The notes beneath the pieces were generated by a model. It did no database searches. It worked only from the letters and a program-made list of their open reading frames with translations, and was not told where the DNA came from. This document shows positions 58,631 to 64,000 of a stretch of 64,000 nt of DNA, one piece after another; position 1 is the first letter of the stretch; each line of letters begins with the position of its first letter. The translations under genes were made by a program, and so were the position numbers. This DNA is from Tetracentron sinense (Eukaryota > Streptophyta > Magnoliopsida > Trochodendrales > Trochodendraceae). The stretch is taken from NCBI GenBank assembly GCA_015143295.1, contig CM026562.1, positions 15,652,041-15,716,040 on the forward strand, given 5' to 3'.

Positions 58631-58815
58631 ACCGATCGCTCGGTCCATAGAGCGATCGATCGGTCCATAACCGATCGATCGGTGGCTATCGCACGGTCAG
58701 AAATTTTGTATGGGGAATTTTTCCAGAGAGTGAGTTTTTGACCGGTCGATCGGTCATAAACACCGATCGCTCGGTAGGCAACCGATCGATCGGTCATAAC
58801 CACCGATCGCTCGGT
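58631..58815. repeat. CGATCG palindrome array (solo LTR, slot 1)
   Basis: Same units as 6009-6193 in the same orientation. Confidence 0.9.
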
Positions 58816-59756
58816 CCTCGTGTTTCTGCAGAAATTTCATTAAGGGTGTTTTCGTCTTTTGGGCGTTTCACTCATACCTTAAAGGCTTTGCCCGATCATT
58901 TGAGGGTTCATACACAACCCTTAGAGTCTTTTTAGAGATAGAGAGAAAGGAGAAGGTTTTCCAAAACCTAGGTTTCCATTGTGGAGAGAAATCAAAGGGG
59001 TTTTGAAACCCTAGATCAACCTCAAGCCCGATTTCTTCAAGATTTCGGTTCAAGCATTCGTGGAGCTCGTGTTCCAAGCTAGGGCAGCAACTTACGTGCG
59101 TTTTGGAAGGGGATTCCTTCCCTCTTTTGTCAAGGTCGGTACTTCTTACTACCCTCCTAGTTATAGCTTTCCTTTTTCCTTGTTTCTCCTTGTTTTCCTT
59201 CACCTATATATGTGTTATGAGATTGGTGGTATGAATGGTGAATGGAGATGGATGTTGGCGAATGGATGCCGTGTGGATGATGTGATGAACGAATGGGAAA
59301 GGGCATTGTACTAATAATGAACATACAAGTGTGATGTGAGCATAACCCACCTAGAAAAGCATGATCTAGGTTTAAGTGAATAATGAACACACCCCATGTT
59401 TGATGAAATGCCAAGGTGAATAAAATAAATGATAAATTAAGGGAACCCATGTTTAATTGCTCTTGAAAATTGTTAGGGTTCATGATAGTGTGTTTCTTAC
59501 CTTTCTTAAAATGTGTAGATTATTACTCACTCAAATTGTTATATGCTATGCCTTGTGAATCACCCCAAATTGCCATATTTAATTCCAAATGCAAGTATGC
59601 ACACGATCTCACGAGCACGCATGAAATGACGTGATTTACCGATGTTTTATGTATGGGACGTAGAGGTGGGGCATATCCTATGATATGTTTCACTTCGCTT
59701 TTGACAAGGGCAAGACAATCATGCATTGCATAGGGAAAGGCCTCCCATCCCCTCGC

Positions 59757-59930
59757 ATGACATGCATAGCATCGCATGACACGCATAGCATAGCATCACA
59801 TGACACGCATAACTCTGCATGGCATTACACGCATGGATGCTAGTTGCGACGGGCTATGAACGGCAACTAGGCATACCCATCTGCATATAGGGTACTAGTT
59901 GTGACGGACTATGAACGGCAACTAGGCATG
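59757..59930. repeat. Slot-2 replacement repeats
   Basis: Short catgacacgcata-type repeats followed by two units with perfect 8-bp arms CTAGTTGC/GCAACTAG. Confidence 0.8.
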
Positions 59931-61508
59931 TGAACATGTTTAAATTATGAACAAGCAAGCATGATACTCGCATGACACGTATGACATGACATGACACGCA
60001 TGATATGACAAGATAAGACAACATAACAAGTTTCAAGCACGGAAATGGTATTTTCAAGTCAAGTCAAGTGCACGATGTTTTCAAGAGGTTTCATCGGCTT
60101 TCTACGAAATACAAGCATGATTTTAAATTGTTTTGCTTCCTTGTATGATATAAATTGTTCATGTTCTATATATGCAACTTGCTTCCTCCTCTATGTATGA
60201 TATCTGTATACTATGACTGTTGGTTAGTGCTTAGTACCCGCTGAGTATTCCATGCTCAGCCGTACTTCTTATGTCGGCAGGTGATGGCGGAGCAGCTGCT
60301 CCATTTGATGTTTGTGCTCCTGGTCCATGGGTGGAGGAGGAGTACGTCGAGGAGCCTTTTGAGGAACCTCCAGTAGAGGGTTACCATTAGGTGGTTGTAG
60401 ATTCTGAGTGGATTAGCTGTGGGTGAGATGAGAGATTATATCCATGTATTTTGGCGGGTCTGTCCGCACTTTCTTCTGGTTACTTTTTGTATAAACTTGG
60501 ACCATATGTATATACTTAGAGGTTTGTTAGACTTCCGCTGTGTTTTATAGTTATGTTTTCGCTATAATGTCCTCTATTGTATATGCTCTGTGGGTTTTTG
60601 CAGGTTGGTTTGTCAAGCAAGTCATGTAAGTCATGATTGAGTCGTCCAAGATTCACTCTAACTCTTAGGGTGGGTTTTGGGTCGCGACAAGTTCAAAGAT
60701 ACTTTTTACAAGAAGTATTTTCCGATTGGAGCACGGGAAAGGAAAGAGAGGGAATTCATCAACCTTGAGCAAGGTTCGATGTCTGTGGCCGCTTATGAGG
60801 CCAAGTTCTCGGAGCTATCACGCTTCGCGACTCACATGGTTGCCACCGAGGCAATGAAGGCAAGAAGGTTTGAGCAAGGGCTCAAGGATGTTATCATGGA
60901 GAAGGTTTCAGTCTTCAGACATGCTACCTACTCTGAGGTAGTAGACAAGGCCTTATTGGTCGAGGCCAATTCAGAGACAGTGTCCAAGACGAGGGAGTTG
61001 GCGAGAGGCCAAGCTAGTAGTTCAGCACCTCTAGAGAGGCGGACTCGTACCGGTCCTTATCAGTATGCGTGGCCAGCACCACCGATGAGGCCATCTTATG
61101 CGCCTCCAGCTCCCCGGCAGTATGTGCCTCAGGCGTCGAGACCTCAGGCTCTTCCAGCCCCACGGCCTGTTGCACCTCAGACGATGAGGTATGCTCCGCT
61201 TCCGGCCCCTCTGACTTATACACACGAGGTCTGCACTTCATGCGGCAAAAGGCATCCGGTAGGAGATTATTGAAGAGCATCTGGTGGATGTTATCATTGC
61301 GGTCGCCAGGGCCACATGATCAGGGATTACCCTAGCCGGCATTTACCAGGCCAGTCTCAGGGTAGTAGGCCCCCAGCACGCCCAGCAGGATCATACCAGG
61401 CGTCATCTCAGACTACCCGGTCTACACCACAGTCTCGCCAGGCGAACCAGGGGCGAGTTTTTGCCTTGACAGAGGGTGATGCACTTGCATCTGACGATGT
61501 GGTGTAAG

Positions 61509-61652
61509 GTACGTGTTTGGACTTATTTTCTTTATTCGTGATGGTTATGTTATGTTTTATTCCATGTGTACGTACTTGGTATGCTATATATGTATATACC
61601 TATGTGTATACACTGTTGATGCTTGAATTGACGTAACTAGCTAAAATTTCAG
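61509..61652 (+). other. Candidate intron between Gag and protease, 144 bp
   Basis: Donor TAAG|GTACGTG, acceptor AATTTCAG|GAGCC. Length and splice sites match 50729-50871. The interior is AT-rich, with many differences between copies. In this copy the codon before the donor is TAA, so a spliced product would stop there. Confidence 0.7.
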
Positions 61653-62365
61653 GAGCCCTACTAGTCAATGAGTGTTTGGCTCGAGTTTTGATTGATACCG
61701 GGTCTACTCATTCATTTGTCTCGCCGAGTTTTTCAGAAGGCTTTTCTGTAGAGCCAAGTCAGCTAGAACTGGAGTTAGCCATTTCGACTCCTCTCGGCAA
61801 AACAGTATTGGCAGATAAAGTGTATGGAGATAGTGTGGTCCAAGTTGGGAGCCACGAGTTGGCGGTTGATCTCATCGTCCTTGGATTCCAAGACTTTGAT
61901 GTTATATTGGGAATGGATTGGTTAGCAGCACATCATGGGCATGTAGCTTGCTTTGAGAAAATGGTACTCTTCAAGCCGGTAGAAGGAAAACCATTTCACT
62001 TTCGAGGGTTGAGAAGTAGAGACATTGCCCGCTTTGCAGCGTTGAGCTTAGCTAACCCTGAAGCAAAGGACTCATCGACTATTCCGGTTGTGAGTGAATT
62101 CCTGGATGTATTTCCAGAAGAGTTGCCAGGATTGCCTCCAGATAGGGAGATTGAGTTTGCGATCGAGCTTGCACCAGGCACAGCTCCTGTTTTCAGAGCT
62201 CCATATAGAATGGCCCCTATTGAACTCAAGGAGTTAAAGACTCAGTTGGAGGAATTACAAGGCCTTGGTTTCATTCGACCAAGTGTCTCACCGTGGGGTG
62301 CCCCGGTGTTGTTTGTTAAGAAGAAAGATGGCTCGATGGGATGTGTGTCGATTACAGGCAATTGA
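61653..62365 (+). pseudogene. Tekay protease and start of RT (exon 2)
   Basis: From the acceptor: [20 protein letters not shown], with the protease DTGS box, then VILGMDWLA. The RT fingers follow, with [21 protein letters not shown] 1-base deletion near 62339 relative to the other copy shifts the frame, which ends at CVSITGN. RT continues in another frame from 62341. Confidence 0.88.
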
Positions 62366-64000
62366 ACAAAGTCACTATAAAGAATAGGTATCCCTTGCCT
62401 AGGATTGACGACTTGTTCGATCAGTTGAAGGGAGCAAGATTTTTCTCAAAGATAGACCTTCGATCGGGTTATCACCAGTTGAAGATTAAGGCGGAAGATG
62501 TTCCCAAAACTGCATTCAGGACTCGGTATGGACACTACGAGTTCTTGGTAATGCCTTTTGGACTCACGAACGCGCCGGCAGCCTTTATGGATTTGATGAA
62601 CCGGGTGTTCCGGCCACACCTTGATAGGTGCGTGATTGTATTTGTGGATGACATCTTGGTCTATTCCCAGACACGGGAAGATCACACACGCGACCTATGC
62701 CTTGCTTTGGAAATGCTAAGAGAACACAACGTATACGCCAAACTTAGCAAGTGTGAGTTTTGGTTGGAAGAGGTGGCATTCCTAGGCCACGTGGTTTCTG
62801 CAGAAGGTATCTCGGTGGATCCGAAGAAGATCGAAGCAGTTATGAGTTGGGCGAGGCCCAAGAGTGTTACTGAGATACGTAGTTTTCTTGGATTGGCAGG
62901 CTACTACAGGAGATTCGTAGAGGGTTTCTCTAGCCTTGCAGCACCACTCACTTACCTGACAAGGAAGAACGCCAAGTTTGTATGGAGTGATAAGTGCGAG
63001 ATCAGTTTCACGGAACTGAAGAAGAGGCTTACTACAGCCCCTGTCCTTACTGTGCCATCTGGACCTTATGGGTATGAGGTGTATAGTGATGCCTCACACG
63101 TTGGACTTGAGTGTGTACTCATGCAGCATAAGAAAGTCATTGCCTATGCATCAAGGCAATTGAAGGAGCATGAGAAGAATTATCCCACGCACGACTTGGA
63201 GCTTGCGGCGGTCGTGTTTGCACTTAAGATTTGGCGTCATTACCTTTATGGGGTGGAGTTCTATGTGTTCATTGATCACAAGAGTCTCAAGTATCTCTTT
63301 TCCCAAAAGGAGCTGAATCTAAGGCAACGGCGTTGGATGGAATTTTTGAAGGACTATGATTGTACCATTCAATACCACCCGGGCAAAGCAAATGTAGTGG
63401 CTGATGCTTTGAGTAGAAAACCTCAAGGGTTGTTAGCACACATGTTAGTTCAAGAATGGAAGCTACTAGAAGATTTGGCAAATTTAGACATCAGTGTGAA
63501 TAACTCTGTCCGTGGTCCTATCTTGGCAAATGTTACGGTTCGGCCGTACATTATAGATTTGATCCAAGAATATCAAGCCATGGATGCGGAATTGTTGGCT
63601 TATCGGGACAAGGAAGTTGCTAAGGATAGTGAGGACTTCTCTCTCACTAGTCGGGGTGCTATCACATTCAAAGGAAGGTTGTGTGTTCCGGCCAACGCAG
63701 ATCTTCGACGAGAGATCATGGATGAGGCACATCGTTCGAAGTACACAGTGCATCCAGGGGGCACAAAGATGTACCGGAACCTCAAGAGTCACTTTTGGTG
63801 GCGGAATATGAAGAGGGAGGTTGCGGAATATGTAGCACGATGCTTGGTGTGTCAACAGGTAAAAGTAGAACACATGCGGCCCGCCGGTCTATTGCATTCT
63901 CTTCCTATTCCCGAGTGGAAATGGGAGAACATATCCATGGATTTCATAGTTGGCTTGCCAAAGACGGCAAGGGGCTCAGATGCGATATGGGTAGTAGTGG
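62341..64000 (+). CDS. Tekay RT, RNase H and integrase (open to window edge)
   Basis: The frame is open from 62341 for 553 codons to the window end. [10 protein letters not shown] (residue 2), [34 protein letters not shown], catalytic FVDDILVYS (about residue 101). RNase [10 protein letters not shown] (about 248) and [10 protein letters not shown] (usually TDH). Integrase zinc domain: [13 protein letters not shown] then CLVCQQ (about 501). Integrase core starts MDFIVGLPK with the first catalytic Asp (about 534). The ATG at 62341 is inside RT and is a break product, not the natural start. Better preserved than the same region at 48502-49752, where the frame is interrupted at KVEHM. Confidence 0.88.
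   Translation, partial: MCVDYRQLNKVTIKNRYPLPRIDDLFDQLKGARFFSKIDLRSGYHQLKIKAEDVPKTAFRTRYGHYEFLVMPFGLTNAPAAFMDLMNRVFRPHLDRCVIVFVDDILVYSQTREDHTRDLCLALEMLREHNVYAKLSKCEFWLEEVAFLGHVVSAEGISVDPKKIEAVMSWARPKSVTEIRSFLGLAGYYRRFVEGFSSLAAPLTYLTRKNAKFVWSDKCEISFTELKKRLTTAPVLTVPSGPYGYEVYSDASHVGLECVLMQHKKVIAYASRQLKEHEKNYPTHDLELAAVVFALKIWRHYLYGVEFYVFIDHKSLKYLFSQKELNLRQRRWMEFLKDYDCTIQYHPGKANVVADALSRKPQGLLAHMLVQEWKLLEDLANLDISVNNSVRGPILANVTVRPYIIDLIQEYQAMDAELLAYRDKEVAKDSEDFSLTSRGAITFKGRLCVPANADLRREIMDEAHRSKYTVHPGGTKMYRNLKSHFWWRNMKREVAEYVARCLVCQQVKVEHMRPAGLLHSLPIPEWKWENISMDFIVGLPKTARGSDAIWVVV

Larger units (their letters stand above)
58417..60689 (+). mobile_element. Solo LTR, Tekay family, in gag (TSD agttc)
   Basis: Starts TGTAGAGCCCC, ends GTCGCGACA, 2273 bp, perfect TSD agttc (58412-58416 and 60690-60694). 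Slot 1 has the CGATCG array (58631-58815). Slot 2 is rebuilt: one degenerate 45-bp-type unit, then catgacacgcata repeats (about 59757-59835) and two copies of a CTAGTTGC…GCAACTAG hairpin (about 59840-59930). The GCTGAG…CTCAGC hairpin is at 60240-60260. Confidence 0.93.
57982..61508 (+). pseudogene. Tekay Gag, split by a solo LTR (exon 1)
   Basis: The first part (57982-58416) runs MRRNTRGRGPHTRAS, ERVAWAAFMLEGEAHHWW, PWTWEEF. The second (from 60690, where agttc is the duplicated target) resumes at the next residues: FYKKYFPIGARERKER, LEQGSMSVAAYEAKFSELSR. The knuckles are damaged: CTSCGKRHPVGDY, then a stop (Cys to Tyr and Arg to stop), and CYHCGRQGHMIRDY, where the last Cys is Tyr. The end GRVFALTEGDALASDDVV is followed by TAA where the other copy has CAA, at the candidate donor site. 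Frame and spacing otherwise match 50872-52120. Confidence 0.9.
55247..64000 (+). mobile_element. Tekay/Del-type chromovirus, 5' two-thirds
   Basis: 5' LTR 55247-57619, PBS 57624-57635 (TGGTATCAAAGC, one mismatch), gag split by a solo LTR, candidate intron, protease/RT, RT-RNase H-integrase running off the window. Protein sequence closely follows the 45059-54705 copy, in the opposite orientation. The 5 bp before it are gtcta; the other end is outside. Disabled by the gag insertion, a stop in the first knuckle, and a 1-base deletion near 62339. Confidence 0.9.

Overview
The window is intergenic DNA from a flowering-plant nuclear genome, built almost entirely of nested LTR retrotransposons. I recognise no host gene, tRNA, rRNA or CRISPR. 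Evidence for a plant: PBS sequences complementary to initiator Met-tRNA, a Sirevirus-type Copia Gag, a Tat/Ogre-type Gypsy with a second RNase H and a DUF7745-like ORF, and Tekay/Del-type chromoviruses. I cannot name the species.

Left part (1-37128): a decayed Tat/Ogre Gypsy element lies on the minus strand. Its 5' LTR is 34723-37128, followed by the PBS, ORF1 (about 33801 to 29574), gag, protease, RT, two RNase H domains, a truncated integrase, and the 3' LTR ending at 8288. Insertions broke it up: a Sirevirus Copia (1-4215, running off the left edge) in the 3' LTR; Tekay-type solo LTRs at 5797-8197, 26571-28743 and 29692-32268; and a coding-free 9.9-kb LARD with Copia-like ends (15694-25555) in the gag region.

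Right part (37129-64000): an antisense LTR-like remnant (37129-38978), then a plus-strand Gypsy LTR and gag (38979-42230). This is interrupted by a Copia-like LTR and its AT-rich interior (42231-45058, continuing 54711-55246). Two Tekay elements sit in that interior: a complete minus-strand copy (45059-54705; 2228-bp LTRs, perfect cacat TSD) and a plus-strand copy (55247 to beyond 64000) whose gag holds another solo LTR (58417-60689, TSD agttc).

Most interesting points: (1) both Tekay copies carry a 143/144-bp GT-AG segment between the Gag zinc knuckles and protease. Removing it joins Gag and Pol in one frame; retaining it stops Gag in the intact design. It is more diverged than its flanks, so it looks like a real retrotransposon intron. 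(2) A palindromic CGATCG array module with a shared spacer sits in the LTRs of both Copia and Gypsy elements. (3) The Tekay LTR has two slots whose tandem arrays are swapped for other arrays between copies while the flanks stay homologous; many of the units are short hairpins. All coding regions are pseudogenised to some degree, often by stops at CpG-type codons, so this is mostly a fossil record. All calls are by eye, with no database search.
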